64,000 nucleotides of DNA from Paraburkholderia oxyphila NBRC 105797 (lineage in GTDB: Bacteria; Pseudomonadota; Gammaproteobacteria; Burkholderiales; Burkholderiaceae). Each line of letters starts with the position of its first letter. Within the stretch, counting starts at the first letter, position 1. The translations under genes were made by a program, and so were the position numbers. The notes below the pieces were generated by a model. That model saw only the letters and a list, made by a program, of their open reading frames with translations, was not told the DNA's origin and made no database searches. This document shows, in pieces, positions 1 to 8,608 of this stretch. Location: positions 1 to 64,000 of the forward strand of contig NZ_BAYD01000021.1 of NCBI RefSeq assembly GCF_000685075.1, given 5' to 3'.

Positions 1-196
1 GCAGTCGCTGCTGAAAAGCTGTCGGTCATGCGCCCCGCCGTTTCTCGCGGCGGCCTTCGCTGCCGGTACCGCAGGAAGCGAAGGGGGCGAATCTTAACGC
101 CCCCATGCCCGCGCCGCAAGGGGTAGGCGAAAAAAATCCGTCTGTCGCCAGCGGCTGCCACCCGCTCGCAGCCGCCAGCGCGCAACGTGTCGCCAC

Positions 197-973
197 TTAT
201 TTGTTCTTGAAGACGGGCTTGCGCTTCTCCACAAAGGCCGCCATCCCTTCCTTCTGATCTTCGGTCGCAAAGAGCGAGTGGAACATCCGGCGCTCGAAGT
301 GCACCCCCTCGGCGAGCGTCGTTTCGTACGCGCGATTGACCGCCTCCTTGGCCATCATGACCGCAGGCAGCGAGTACTCGCTAATCGTCGTGGCCGCGGC
401 GAGTGCTTCGTTCAGGAGATCCGCGGCAGGAATCACGCGAGACACCAGGCCCGCGCGCTCCGCTTCCGCCGCATCCATCATGCGAGCGGTCAGGCACAGA
501 TCCATGGCCTTCGCCTTCGACACCGCACGCGGCAAGCGCTGCGTGCCGCCGGCGCCGGGGATCACGCCCAGCTTGATTTCAGGCTGCCCAAACTTCGCGG
601 TGTCCGCGGCAAGGATGATGTCGCACATCATCGCCAGTTCGCAGCCGCCGCCCAGCGCAAAGCCCGCGACGGCCGCAATGATCGGCTTGCGGATCGTGCG
701 GATCGTCTCCCAGTTGCGCGTGATGTAGTCGCCCTTATAGACGTCCATGAAGCTATAGGTCGCCATCATGCCGATGTCGGCGCCTGCCGCGAACGCTTTC
801 TCGCTGCCAGTGATGACGATCGCACCTATGCCCTCGTCGGCGTCGAACGCCTTCAGCGCCGCGCCCAGTTCGTCCATCAACGCGTCGTTCAGCGCGTTGA
901 GCGCCTTCGGACGGTTCAACGTGATCAGGCCGACTTTGCCACGCGTCTCGACCAGGATGTTTTCGTACCCCAT
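197..973 (-). CDS. paaF: 2,3-dehydroadipyl-CoA hydratase / enoyl-CoA hydratase (PaaF-like)
   Basis: A 258-residue crotonase-fold protein, expected to hydrate an enoyl-CoA in the cytoplasm; in the phenylacetate pathway this would be 2,3-dehydroadipyl-CoA. The oxyanion-hole segments AGADI and GFALGGG are present, and both catalytic glutamates of true hydratases are seen (Glu112 in GGGCELAMMCD and Glu132 in GQPEIKLG). I chose the ATG at 973 because an AAGGAGG ribosome binding site lies just upstream; longer in-frame starts have none. It is transcribed divergently from paaN, sharing a 138-base promoter region with a palindrome. The paaF name rests on this context; crotonases cannot be separated by sequence alone, and a general fatty-acid enoyl-CoA hydratase is the alternative. 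Confidence 0.85.
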   Translation of the reverse strand: MGYENILVETRGKVGLITLNRPKALNALNDALMDELGAALKAFDADEGIGAIVITGSEKAFAAGADIGMMATYSFMDVYKGDYITRNWETIRTIRKPIIAAVAGFALGGGCELAMMCDIILAADTAKFGQPEIKLGVIPGAGGTQRLPRAVSKAKAMDLCLTARMMDAAEAERAGLVSRVIPAADLLNEALAAATTISEYSLPAVMMAKEAVNRAYETTLAEGVHFERRMFHSLFATEDQKEGMAAFVEKRKPVFKNK

Positions 974-1049
974 ACGTCCTCCTTCCTTCAAAGAAAAGTC
1001 CCCAAAAAAATTTTTCACGCCGAAGTTTGACTAATGCTAACATTCACCA

Positions 1050-1063
1050 ACCAACCGGTCGGT
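1050..1063. promoter_or_regulatory. TetR-type operator palindrome in the paaF/paaN divergent promoter
   Basis: ACCAACCGGTCGGT is a 14-base palindrome with one mismatch, centred on CCGG, midway between the divergent paaF and paaN genes. Its size and symmetry fit a TetR-family site. A PaaR-type repressor responding to phenylacetyl-CoA is an inference from the context. No such repressor gene is adjacent. Confidence 0.5.
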
Positions 1064-1111
1064 CAATTAATTGACACGGGCCTCCTCCAACCTCTCAATC
1101 AACGTTGAGCC

Positions 1112-2812
1112 ATGACACATCCGTTGTTCGCCAAGCACGAAGCCATGCTGCAAAAAGCGCTTGCAGCCATCGAGACGCGCGGCTACTGGAGCCCGTTCGC
1201 CGAAATGCCGAGCCCCAAAGTGTACGGGGAATCCGCGACCGCAGACGGCGAAGCCACGTTCAAAGCTCACCTGAATCGCACCTTCGAACTCGACCAGCCG
1301 GGCACCGGCGAAACCGTCGGCAGCGAGACGTCGCCGTTCGGCTTCGCGCTCGGTGCGCGCTATCCGAAGTCGACGCCCGATCAACTCATCGAAGCCGCTC
1401 AAAAAGCGCAACGCGACTGGCGCGCCGCCGGCCCACAGGCGTGGGTGGGCGTGAGCCTCGAAATTCTCGAGCGCCTGAACCGCGCGAGCTTTGAAATCGC
1501 CTTTAGCGTGATGCACACGACGGGCCAGGCGTTCATGATGGCCTTCCAGGCCGGCGGCCCGCACGCTCAGGACCGCGCGCTCGAAGCGGTCACCTACGCC
1601 TGGGACCAGCTGCGCCGCATTCCCGCCGACGCGCACTGGGAAAAACCGCAAGGCAAGAACCCGCCGCTCGCGATGCAAAAGCGCTTTACCGTCGTGCCGC
1701 GCGGCACCGGTCTCGTGCTCGGCTGCAGCACGTTCCCGACCTGGAATGGCTACCCCGGCCTGTTCGCCGATCTGGCGACGGGCAATACGGTGATCGTCAA
1801 GCCGCACCCGGGCGCGATCCTGCCACTCGCAGTGACCGTGCGCATCGCGCGCGAGGTGCTGCGCGAAGCCGGCTTCGATCCGAACGTGGTCACACTGCTC
1901 GCAACCGACCCCAATGACGGCGCGCTGGTCCAGCAACTCGCTCTGCGCCCGGAGATCAAGCTGATCGACTTCACCGGCAGCACGCAGAACGGCGACTGGC
2001 TCGAACAGCACGCGCGCCAGGCGCAGGTCTACACCGAGAAGGCCGGCGTGAATCAGATCGTGATCGATTCCGCGGCCGACCTGAAGGCCGCCGCGCGCAA
2101 CATCGCCTTCTCGCTCTCGCTCTATTCGGGCCAGATGTGCACGGCGCCGCAGAACATCTATGTCCCTCGCGACGGCATTCAGACCGCCGAAGGCCACGTG
2201 AGCTTCGAGGCCGTGGCACAGGCAATCGCCGGCGCGGTGCAGAAGTTCGTGGCCGATCCCGCCCGCGCCGTGGAAGTGCTCGGCGCGATCCAGAACGAAG
2301 GCGTCACGGCGCGCATCGACGAAGCGCGCAAGCTGGGCACCGTGCTCGCCGACAGCCAGTCGCTCGAGCACCCGCAATTCGCCGGCGCGCGCGTGCGCAC
2401 GCCGCTCGTGCTCTCGCTCGACGCCGCGCGCGACGCTGCCTCGTTCACGCGCGAATGGTTCGGCCCGATCTCGTTCGTGATCGCCACTGACTCGACCGCG
2501 CAGTCGCTCGAGATGGCCGGCGCAACCGCACGCGACCACGGCGCGCTCACGCTCTCGGTCTACAGCACCGACGACGCCGTGATCGAAGCCGCCCACGAAG
2601 CCGCGATCACCGGCGGCGTGGCGCTGTCGATCAACCTCACGGGCGGCGTGTTCGTGAATCAGTCCGCGGCCTTCTCGGACTTCCACGGCACCGGCGCGAA
2701 CCCGGCCGCGAACGCCGCGCTGGCCGACGCCGCGTTCGTGGCGAACCGCTTCCGCGTGGTTCAGAGCCGCGTTCATGTTGAACCGAAAGCGGCTCCCGTT
2801 GCAGTCGGCTGA
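1112..2812 (+). CDS. paaN: Phenylacetic acid degradation protein PaaN (aldehyde dehydrogenase superfamily)
   Basis: 566 residues, the usual length for PaaN of beta-proteobacteria. The aldehyde dehydrogenase fold is recognisable: an NAD(P)-binding segment around FPTWNGYPGLFADL and VIVKPHPGA, the FTGS motif near residue 288, and the catalytic cysteine in SGQMCTAPQN near residue 345. It probably oxidises the semialdehyde formed on opening of the oxepin-CoA ring, a job done in E. coli by the PaaZ fusion protein; here there is no fused MaoC hydratase domain. The ATG at 1112 has only a weak ribosome binding site. First gene of a rightward paa run and divergent from paaF. Confidence 0.9.
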   Translation: MTHPLFAKHEAMLQKALAAIETRGYWSPFAEMPSPKVYGESATADGEATFKAHLNRTFELDQPGTGETVGSETSPFGFALGARYPKSTPDQLIEAAQKAQRDWRAAGPQAWVGVSLEILERLNRASFEIAFSVMHTTGQAFMMAFQAGGPHAQDRALEAVTYAWDQLRRIPADAHWEKPQGKNPPLAMQKRFTVVPRGTGLVLGCSTFPTWNGYPGLFADLATGNTVIVKPHPGAILPLAVTVRIAREVLREAGFDPNVVTLLATDPNDGALVQQLALRPEIKLIDFTGSTQNGDWLEQHARQAQVYTEKAGVNQIVIDSAADLKAAARNIAFSLSLYSGQMCTAPQNIYVPRDGIQTAEGHVSFEAVAQAIAGAVQKFVADPARAVEVLGAIQNEGVTARIDEARKLGTVLADSQSLEHPQFAGARVRTPLVLSLDAARDAASFTREWFGPISFVIATDSTAQSLEMAGATARDHGALTLSVYSTDDAVIEAAHEAAITGGVALSINLTGGVFVNQSAAFSDFHGTGANPAANAALADAAFVANRFRVVQSRVHVEPKAAPVAVG

Positions 2813-2909
2813 ACGGCCTATGCCGTTTGGCCGAATGGCGCCCCACTCCCCGTCCCCCTAGCATGCAAGGCATGAGCGCATTTCCGCGCTCATGCCGCAG
2901 GAATCCGAG

Positions 2910-4112
2910 ATGACCGAAGCCTATATCTGCGACGCGATTCGCACTCCGTTTGGCCGCTACGGCGGCGCCCTGAAAGACGTGCGCGCCGACGACCTCGGCG
3001 CCGTGCCCATTCGCGCGCTCATCGAGCGCAACCCCGGCGTGGACTGGAGCGCGCTCGACGACGTGCTCTACGGTTGCGCCAACCAGGCCGGCGAAGACAA
3101 CCGCAACGTCGCGCGCATGGCCGCACTGCTCGCGGGTCTGCCCACGGACGCGCCCGGTGGCACGCTCAACCGTCTGTGCGGCTCGGGTCTCGACGCCATT
3201 GGCAGCGCCGCGCGCGCCATCAAGGCCGGCGAGGCACGCCTGATGATCGCGGGCGGCGTGGAAAGCATGACGCGCGCGCCGTTCGTGATGGGCAAAGCCG
3301 CATCGGCCTTCTCGCGCGACGCCGCCGTCTACGACACCACCATCGGCTGGCGTTTCGTGAACAAGCTGATGAAGCAGCAATACGGCGTCGATTCGATGCC
3401 CGAAACGGCGGAAAACGTCGCGGTCGAGTTCGACATCAGCCGCGCCGATCAGGACGCGTTCGCCCTGCGCAGTCAGCAGAAGGCCGCACGGGCGCAGAAA
3501 GACGGCACGCTCGCAGAGGAAATCGTCGCGGTCGAGATCGCACAGAAGAAAGGCGATCCGGTGCGCGTGACGCTCGACGAGCATCCGCGCGAGACGTCGC
3601 TCGAAGCGCTCGGCAAGCTCAAGGGCGTGGTCAAGCCGGACGGCACGGTCACCGCCGGCAACGCATCCGGTGTCAACGACGGCGCCTGCGCCCTGCTGCT
3701 CGCCAATGAGGAAGCGGCGAGCCAGTACGGCCTGCGCCGCCGCGCCCGCGTGCTCGGCATGGCAACGGCCGGCGTCGCGCCGCGCATCATGGGCTTTGGC
3801 CCCGCACCCGCCACGCAAAAGCTGCTCAAGCAACTGGGCATGACGCTCGACCAGTTCGACGTCATCGAGCTCAATGAAGCGTTTGCGTCGCAAGGCCTCG
3901 CGGTGCTGCGCGCGCTCGGCATTGCCGATGACGACCCGCGCGTGAACCCGAATGGCGGCGCCATCGCGCTGGGCCACCCGCTCGGCGCATCGGGCGCGCG
4001 GCTCGTCACGACCGCGCTGCATCAGCTCGAGCGCACCCAGGGGCGCTACGCGCTTTGCACGATGTGTATCGGTGTCGGCCAGGGTATCGCGCTGGCGATC
4101 GAGCGCGTCTGA
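2910..4112 (+). CDS. pcaF: 3-oxoadipyl-CoA / 3-oxo-5,6-dehydrosuberyl-CoA thiolase
   Basis: A 400-residue thiolase II. The acyl-accepting Cys90 (NRLCGSG), the active-site His356 (GHPLGASGAR) and the second catalytic Cys386 (CTMCIGVGQG) are all present. Within the paa cluster it would release acetyl-CoA and succinyl-CoA from 3-oxoadipyl-CoA, and cleave 3-oxo-5,6-dehydrosuberyl-CoA earlier in the pathway (PaaJ role). I start at the ATG at 2910, preceded by AGGAA, rather than at an ATG 18 bases upstream. A spacer of about 100 bases follows paaN and a longer repeat-rich one precedes paaG, so transcription may be continuous. Naming as pcaF or paaJ varies between annotations; the reaction class is secure. 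Confidence 0.88.
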   Translation: MTEAYICDAIRTPFGRYGGALKDVRADDLGAVPIRALIERNPGVDWSALDDVLYGCANQAGEDNRNVARMAALLAGLPTDAPGGTLNRLCGSGLDAIGSAARAIKAGEARLMIAGGVESMTRAPFVMGKAASAFSRDAAVYDTTIGWRFVNKLMKQQYGVDSMPETAENVAVEFDISRADQDAFALRSQQKAARAQKDGTLAEEIVAVEIAQKKGDPVRVTLDEHPRETSLEALGKLKGVVKPDGTVTAGNASGVNDGACALLLANEEAASQYGLRRRARVLGMATAGVAPRIMGFGPAPATQKLLKQLGMTLDQFDVIELNEAFASQGLAVLRALGIADDDPRVNPNGGAIALGHPLGASGARLVTTALHQLERTQGRYALCTMCIGVGQGIALAIERV

Positions 4113-4177
4113 GCAGCAAGGCAAGAAAAGGAACGGTGTGGTACCCGCCGGGTGAGGCACGCGGCGAACCCGCCTCA

Positions 4178-4340
4178 GGAGACAGCTTTGCATGGGGTCG
4201 CACCAGGCGCTTTGCATGCGGCCGGCGCGAGTGCTGAAACACTCGCTCCGGCGGACAGCTAAAGCGCCAAGTGCGATCGACCGCTTTGCTTGGGGCCCAC
4301 TCAGCGCTAAAGCGCCGCGTGCGGCCCACAAAGGAGACAA
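4178..4340. repeat. Intergenic repeat cluster built on GCTTTGC / TAAAGCGCC
   Basis: The spacer between the thiolase gene and paaG holds short imperfect repeats. GCTTTGCATG occurs at about 4185 and again at 4209, and CTAAAGCGCC occurs at about 4258 and 4307, each followed by a GTGCG-like stretch. CGCTTTG and its complement CAAAGCG or TAAAGCG are mixed in both orientations, so the RNA could form several hairpins. I see no coding capacity. It looks like a REP-type or mRNA-processing spacer. Confidence 0.45.
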
Positions 4341-4343
4341 CCG

Positions 4344-5135
4344 ATGCCCTACGATGCGATCCGCGTCGAAATCGACACATCCACACGCGTGGCCACGATC
4401 ACGCTGAACCGCCCGGACAAACTCAACAGCTTCACCCGCGCCATGCACCGCGAGCTCGCCGCCGCGCTCGACGAAGTCGCCGCTGCCGGCGCGCGCGCAC
4501 TCGTGCTCACCGGCGCGGGCCGCGGCTTCTGCGCTGGCCAGGATCTCGCCGATCTCGACTTCACGCCCGGCGCGATGACCGATCTCGGCGCGCTCATCGA
4601 AGAGCATTTCAACCCGCTGATCAAGCGCCTGCAAGCGCTGCCGATGCCCGTCATCGCGGCCGTCAACGGCACTGCCGCCGGCGCGGGCGCGAATCTCGCG
4701 TTCGCCTGCGACCTCGTGCTCGCCGCGCGCTCCGCCAGCTTCATTCAGGCGTTCGTGAAGATCGGCCTCGTGCCCGACTCGGGCGGCACGTGGTTCCTGC
4801 CCAAGCGCGTGGGCATGGCGCGCGCGCTCGGCCTCGCCATGACGGGCGACAAGCTCGGCGCCGAAAAGGCCGAAAGCTGGGGCCTCGTCTGGCAGGTCAC
4901 GGACGACGCCGAACTCGCGACGACCGCTACCGCGCTCGCTGCACAGCTGGCGAAGCAGCCCACGCGCGCGATCGTCGCCACGCGTGAAGCGCTGCGCGCC
5001 TCGGCAACGAACACGCTCGATCAGCAACTCGATCTCGAACGCGACCTGCAGCGCGAGCTGGGCGCGTCGCATGATTACGCCGAAGGCGTGCAGGCCTTCA
5101 TCGAAAAACGCGCGCCGCGCTTCGAGGGGCGTTGA
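4344..5135 (+). CDS. paaG: 2-(1,2-epoxy-1,2-dihydrophenyl)acetyl-CoA isomerase PaaG
   Basis: 263-residue crotonase that isomerises the ring epoxide of phenylacetyl-CoA to oxepin-CoA. The hydratase glutamates are replaced: the first site reads AAGAGANLAF, and the second carries Asp145 (GLVPDSGGTW), the arrangement known for PaaG isomerases. The start has a clear AAGGAG ribosome binding site 7 bases upstream. The gene ends one base before the paaI start, so the two are translationally linked. The C-terminal helix (AFIEKRAPRFEG) is typical of the family. Confidence is high because residue pattern and context agree. Confidence 0.93.
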   Translation: MPYDAIRVEIDTSTRVATITLNRPDKLNSFTRAMHRELAAALDEVAAAGARALVLTGAGRGFCAGQDLADLDFTPGAMTDLGALIEEHFNPLIKRLQALPMPVIAAVNGTAAGAGANLAFACDLVLAARSASFIQAFVKIGLVPDSGGTWFLPKRVGMARALGLAMTGDKLGAEKAESWGLVWQVTDDAELATTATALAAQLAKQPTRAIVATREALRASATNTLDQQLDLERDLQRELGASHDYAEGVQAFIEKRAPRFEGR

Positions 5136-5136
5136 G

Positions 5137-5610
5137 ATGAACGCATCGATGTCCACACAAGCCGCGGCGCTCGCCGACATGACGCCCGACGAACTCGCCC
5201 GCGCCACGGCGCAAGCCATGTACGAGGCCGACGGCTGCAGCCGCGCGCTCGGCATGGAACTGCTCGAGGTGCGCGCAGGCTACGCGCGCTTGCGCATGGC
5301 CGTGCGCCCCGAGTTCCTCAATGGCCACCAGATCTGCCACGGCGGCCTGATCTTCACGCTCGCCGACTCGACCTTCGCGTTCGCCTGCAACACGTACAAC
5401 GTGAACACCGTCGCAGCGGGCTGCTCGATCGAGTTCCTGCGGCCGGTTCAGCCCGACGACGTGCTCACCGCCGAAGCCGTCGAGCAGGTGCTTTCCGGGC
5501 GCAACGGCATTTACGACATCCGCGTGACGAACCGCGCAGGCGAAACCGTCGCCATGTTCAGAGGCAAGTCCGCGCAGATTCGCGGCAACGTGATTCCCGT
5601 TGCGGAGTAA
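5137..5610 (+). CDS. paaI: Hydroxyphenylacetyl-CoA thioesterase PaaI
   Basis: 157-residue hotdog-fold thioesterase. The motif NGHQICHGGLIFTLADS contains the HGG turn and the catalytic acidic residue of the long helix. PaaI hydrolyses hydroxylated phenylacetyl-CoA side products and frees CoA when the pathway stalls; it acts in the cytoplasm as a tetramer. The ATG at 5137 begins one base after the paaG stop codon; a second ATG at 5149 is a possible alternative start. It sits between paaG and paaK, as in many beta-proteobacterial paa clusters. Confidence 0.92.
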   Translation: MNASMSTQAAALADMTPDELARATAQAMYEADGCSRALGMELLEVRAGYARLRMAVRPEFLNGHQICHGGLIFTLADSTFAFACNTYNVNTVAAGCSIEFLRPVQPDDVLTAEAVEQVLSGRNGIYDIRVTNRAGETVAMFRGKSAQIRGNVIPVAE

Positions 5611-5669
5611 CGCGGCGCGTCCCGATCCGCACGAACCGCATTCCATTAGTGAAGTTTGAGGAGACATCG

Positions 5670-6968
5670 ATGACTACCCCGCTGCCGCTCGAGCCCATCG
5701 AAACGGCCAGCCGCGACGAACTCGCGGCGCTTCAGCTCGAACGGCTGAAATGGTCGCTCAATCACGCGTACGAGAATTCGCCCGTCTATCGCAAGAAGTT
5801 CGACGAAGCCGGCGTGCATCCGTCCGAGCTGAAGTCGCTCGCCGACCTCGCGCGCTTCCCGTTCACGACCAAGAAGGACCTGCGCGACAACTATCCGTTC
5901 GGGATGTTCGCGGTGCCGCAGGACCAGATCTCGCGCATTCACGCGTCGTCGGGCACGACCGGCAAGCCGACCGTCGTGGCCTATACGGCGCGCGACATCG
6001 ACACCTGGGCGAATCTCGTCGCGCGCTCGGTGCGCGCGGCAGGCGCGCGGCGCGGCGACAAGGTGCACATCAGCTATGGCTACGGTCTCTTCACGGGCGG
6101 TCTCGGCGCGCACTACGGCGCGGAGCGCGCGGGCCTCACGGTGATTCCGTTTGGCGGCGGCCAGACCGAAAAGCAGGTGCAGCTGATCCAGGACTTCCGC
6201 CCCGACATCATCATGGTCACGCCGAGCTACATGCTCGCGATCGCCGACGAAATGGAGCGCCAGGGCATCGATCCGGCCACGTGCTCGCTGCGCATCGGCA
6301 TCTTCGGCGCGGAGCCGTGGACCAACGACATGCGCGCGGCCATCGAGCAGCGCATGGGCATCACGGCGGTCGACATCTACGGTCTTTCCGAAGTGATGGG
6401 CCCGGGTGTGGCCTCCGAGTGCGCGGAAACCAAGGACGGCCCGACGATCTGGGAAGACCACTTCTATCCCGAGATCATCAATCCGGAAACGGGCGAAGTG
6501 CTGCCCGACGGCGAGTTCGGCGAACTGGTCTTCACCTCGCTCACGAAAGAGGCGCTGCCCATCGTCCGTTATCGCACGCGCGACCTCACGCGTCTGCTGC
6601 CCGGCACGGCGCGCACCATGCGCCGCATGGAAAAGATCACGGGCCGCTCGGACGACATGCTCATCATCCGCGGCGTGAACGTGTTCCCCACGCAGATCGA
6701 AGAACTGCTGCTCAAGCAGCACGCACTGGCGCCCCACTATCAGATCATCCTGACCAAGGAAGGTCCGATGGACGTCATGACGCTCAACTGCGAGCCCTGC
6801 CCCGAAACCGCGCCCGACTATGGCGCGCTCGATGCCGCGCGCAAGGCGCTCGCGTACGACATCAAGTCGCTGATCGGCGTGACGGCGCAGGTGAATGTGC
6901 TGGAAGTGAACGGCATCGAGCGTTCCGTCGGCAAGGCCAAGCGCGTGATCGACAAGCGGCCGAAGTAA
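5670..6968 (+). CDS. paaK: Phenylacetate-CoA ligase PaaK
   Basis: 432-residue AMP-forming ligase that activates phenylacetate to phenylacetyl-CoA, the first step of the pathway and the source of the pathway inducer. The P-loop-like motif SSGTTGKPTVV lies near residue 95, followed by the acyl-adenylate motif IYGLSEVMGPG and the C-terminal hinge YRTRDLTRLLPG. Length fits the family. Start chosen at ATG 5670, with GAGGAG 8 bases upstream; a GTG 21 bases earlier is less likely. It is the last gene of the paa run, and a strong terminator follows at about 7050. Confidence 0.95.
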   Translation: MTTPLPLEPIETASRDELAALQLERLKWSLNHAYENSPVYRKKFDEAGVHPSELKSLADLARFPFTTKKDLRDNYPFGMFAVPQDQISRIHASSGTTGKPTVVAYTARDIDTWANLVARSVRAAGARRGDKVHISYGYGLFTGGLGAHYGAERAGLTVIPFGGGQTEKQVQLIQDFRPDIIMVTPSYMLAIADEMERQGIDPATCSLRIGIFGAEPWTNDMRAAIEQRMGITAVDIYGLSEVMGPGVASECAETKDGPTIWEDHFYPEIINPETGEVLPDGEFGELVFTSLTKEALPIVRYRTRDLTRLLPGTARTMRRMEKITGRSDDMLIIRGVNVFPTQIEELLLKQHALAPHYQIILTKEGPMDVMTLNCEPCPETAPDYGALDAARKALAYDIKSLIGVTAQVNVLEVNGIERSVGKAKRVIDKRPK

Positions 6969-7049
6969 GCTGCCCGTGCGCGCTCCGCACAGGGAGTCGC
7001 GCGCCCATCGTGCTGATCGCACTGCAAGCGTGAGATCGGCACGGTAACG

Positions 7050-7078
7050 AAAAAGCCGGCAACGTGTGCCGGCTTTTT
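7050..7078. terminator. Bidirectional terminator between paaK and mltA
   Basis: AAAAAGCCGGC at 7050-7060 pairs with GCCGGCTTTTT at 7068-7078 around a 7-base loop. The A and T tracts on both sides suit termination of both paaK (rightward) and mltA (leftward), which converge here. Confidence 0.9.
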
Positions 7079-7103
7079 CACATGCCCACTTCCTGCGCGA
7101 GAC

Positions 7104-8372
7104 TTACGAGTTCGGGAACAGCAGCCACATGCGGCCACCCTGCTTCATCTTGCCGGCCAGATCGCCGGCGTCGTCGCCGAGGCCCCAGAAGTAGTCGGCA
7201 CGCACGCCGCCTTTGATCGCCGTGCCCGTGTCCTGCGCGAACACGAGCCGGTTCAGCGGCGTGTTCGTGAGCGGACGCGTGGTCTGAAGAAAGACCGGCG
7301 TGCCAAGCGGAATCGACGACGGATCGACCGCGATCGAACGCTCCGGCGTGAGCGGCACGCCCAGCGCGCCGATCGGGCCATCGGCGCCGCCTTGCGCTGC
7401 GCCTTCGCCCGATGGCATCTCGCGGAAAAACACGAAGCGAGGATTGGTGTCGAGCAGCGCGTCGACGCGCGTCGGATTCGCGCGTGCCCATGCCTTGATG
7501 CCCTGCATGGTGGCCTGCGCCGGTGTCAGCTCGCCGCGATCGAGCAGCCAGCGGCCGATCGATTTATACGGCTGATTGTTGGTGCCGCCGAAGCCCACGC
7601 GCATCACGCTGCCGTCTTCCATGACGACGCGCCCCGACCCCTGCACTTGCAGGAAGAACGCTTCGATCGGGTCGTCGACCCAGACGAGCTCGTTGCCGTT
7701 CAGGATGCCCGCGCGCTCGAGCTGCGCGCGCGGCGGCAGCGCGGCACCCGCGCGATAGCCGGAAGGCCAGCGATACAGCGCCGTCTGATAGATGCCGTGA
7801 CGCGTGCGCGAGCCGTGCAGCAGCGGCTCGTAGTAGCCGGTGACGAGACCGTCGAGCGTGCCGTCGTTGTTGGCGAACTGATAGGGCGTGAAGTAAGTCT
7901 CGAAGAATGCGCGTGTGCCGGCGGCATCGAGATCGTCGAGTTGCAAGGCCGCCGTGCACGCGCGCTGCCAGCGCGGGTCACGCGCGAGGCGCGAGCAGTT
8001 CTCGCGCAGCGCCGCCGTGGCGCCGATCAGTGAGTCGTCCTGCCAGCCCGGCACCTGCTGCCACGCAACCGGCGTGAGGCGCGCGGCGGCGATCTGCCCG
8101 GGCAGCGTGGGTGCGCCCTTGGGCGCGGTGGTGCGCACGTAGCTCGGGCCGCCGCACGCGGCGAGCAGCGCCGCGAGCGAAAGCGCGCCGAACCAGCCGC
8201 CAATCCGGCTGCCAACTCGACTACCCAGCCGCGTCGCACGACGGCTCGCGAAAAGGCGGCGCGCGCGTTCACGCACGGCCGTTAATCCCGGGATCACGCC
8301 GAAACGGCGGACCGATTCTGGCGCACAATCTGACGCCAACGCGCCCGCCGGTGACGGTGTCAACGCGGCCAT
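7104..8372 (-). CDS. mltA: Membrane-bound lytic murein transglycosylase A
   Basis: Lipoprotein transglycosylase that cleaves peptidoglycan glycan strands to 1,6-anhydro products. A basic N-terminus leads into a hydrophobic stretch and lipobox LAALLAACG, marking an outer-membrane lipoprotein. The conserved core VTGYYEPLLHGSR, the double-psi barrel region FFLQVQGSG and the catalytic aspartate in FAQDTGTAIKG near the C-terminus are all present. The start is uncertain: I take ATG 8372, which leaves a long basic leader of some 75 residues before the lipobox; a nearer GTG at about 8297 would give a more usual signal peptide. Upstream lies the oppositely oriented small ORF at 8437. Confidence 0.88.
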   Translation of the reverse strand: MAALTPSPAGALASDCAPESVRRFGVIPGLTAVRERARRLFASRRATRLGSRVGSRIGGWFGALSLAALLAACGGPSYVRTTAPKGAPTLPGQIAAARLTPVAWQQVPGWQDDSLIGATAALRENCSRLARDPRWQRACTAALQLDDLDAAGTRAFFETYFTPYQFANNDGTLDGLVTGYYEPLLHGSRTRHGIYQTALYRWPSGYRAGAALPPRAQLERAGILNGNELVWVDDPIEAFFLQVQGSGRVVMEDGSVMRVGFGGTNNQPYKSIGRWLLDRGELTPAQATMQGIKAWARANPTRVDALLDTNPRFVFFREMPSGEGAAQGGADGPIGALGVPLTPERSIAVDPSSIPLGTPVFLQTTRPLTNTPLNRLVFAQDTGTAIKGGVRADYFWGLGDDAGDLAGKMKQGGRMWLLFPNS

Positions 8373-8436
8373 CACGCCAGGCCCCCATTCGCGTCCCGAA
8401 TCCCGCCTACAATCATTGTTCTCGATGGATGCCACC

Positions 8437-8574
8437 ATGTCAGATCTGCTCGACGAATACCCGATGCTCATATTTGGACTGGAAGCGCTCCTTGCGCTGT
8501 TCCTGTTGATTTTCATCGTTGTGTGGACCGCGTCAGGCAGGAAAAAGCAAGCCTCGCGCGATAGGCGTGACTAG
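8437..8574 (+). CDS. Small single-pass membrane protein (45 aa), hypothetical
   Basis: A 45-codon ORF (49 codons from an upstream ATG at 8425). It encodes an acidic start (MSDLLDEYP), a single strong hydrophobic helix (LEALLALFLLIFIVVW) and a basic tail (GRKKQASRDRRD). That layout predicts one transmembrane segment with the basic tail in the cytoplasm. It occupies the mltA-apaG gap and diverges from mltA. The function is not recognised. The membrane-protein-like composition and tidy charge distribution make it more than chance, but there is no clear ribosome binding site. Confidence 0.5.
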   Translation: MSDLLDEYPMLIFGLEALLALFLLIFIVVWTASGRKKQASRDRRD

Positions 8575-8608
8575 CAGACCCCGAATACGAATATCGGTTC
8601 AAAGACTT

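Noticed and set aside
54..84. CCTTCGCT/AGCGAAGG inverted repeat at the left edge as a terminator
   Set aside because: Loop of 15 bases and no T tract on either side; could be chance in GC-rich DNA. Bases 1-196 hold no gene I can support.
2637..5255. Very long minus-strand frame (872 codons) opposite the thiolase and paaG genes
   Set aside because: It is an Arg/Ala/His-rich antisense shadow of GC-rich genes with clear families on the plus strand.
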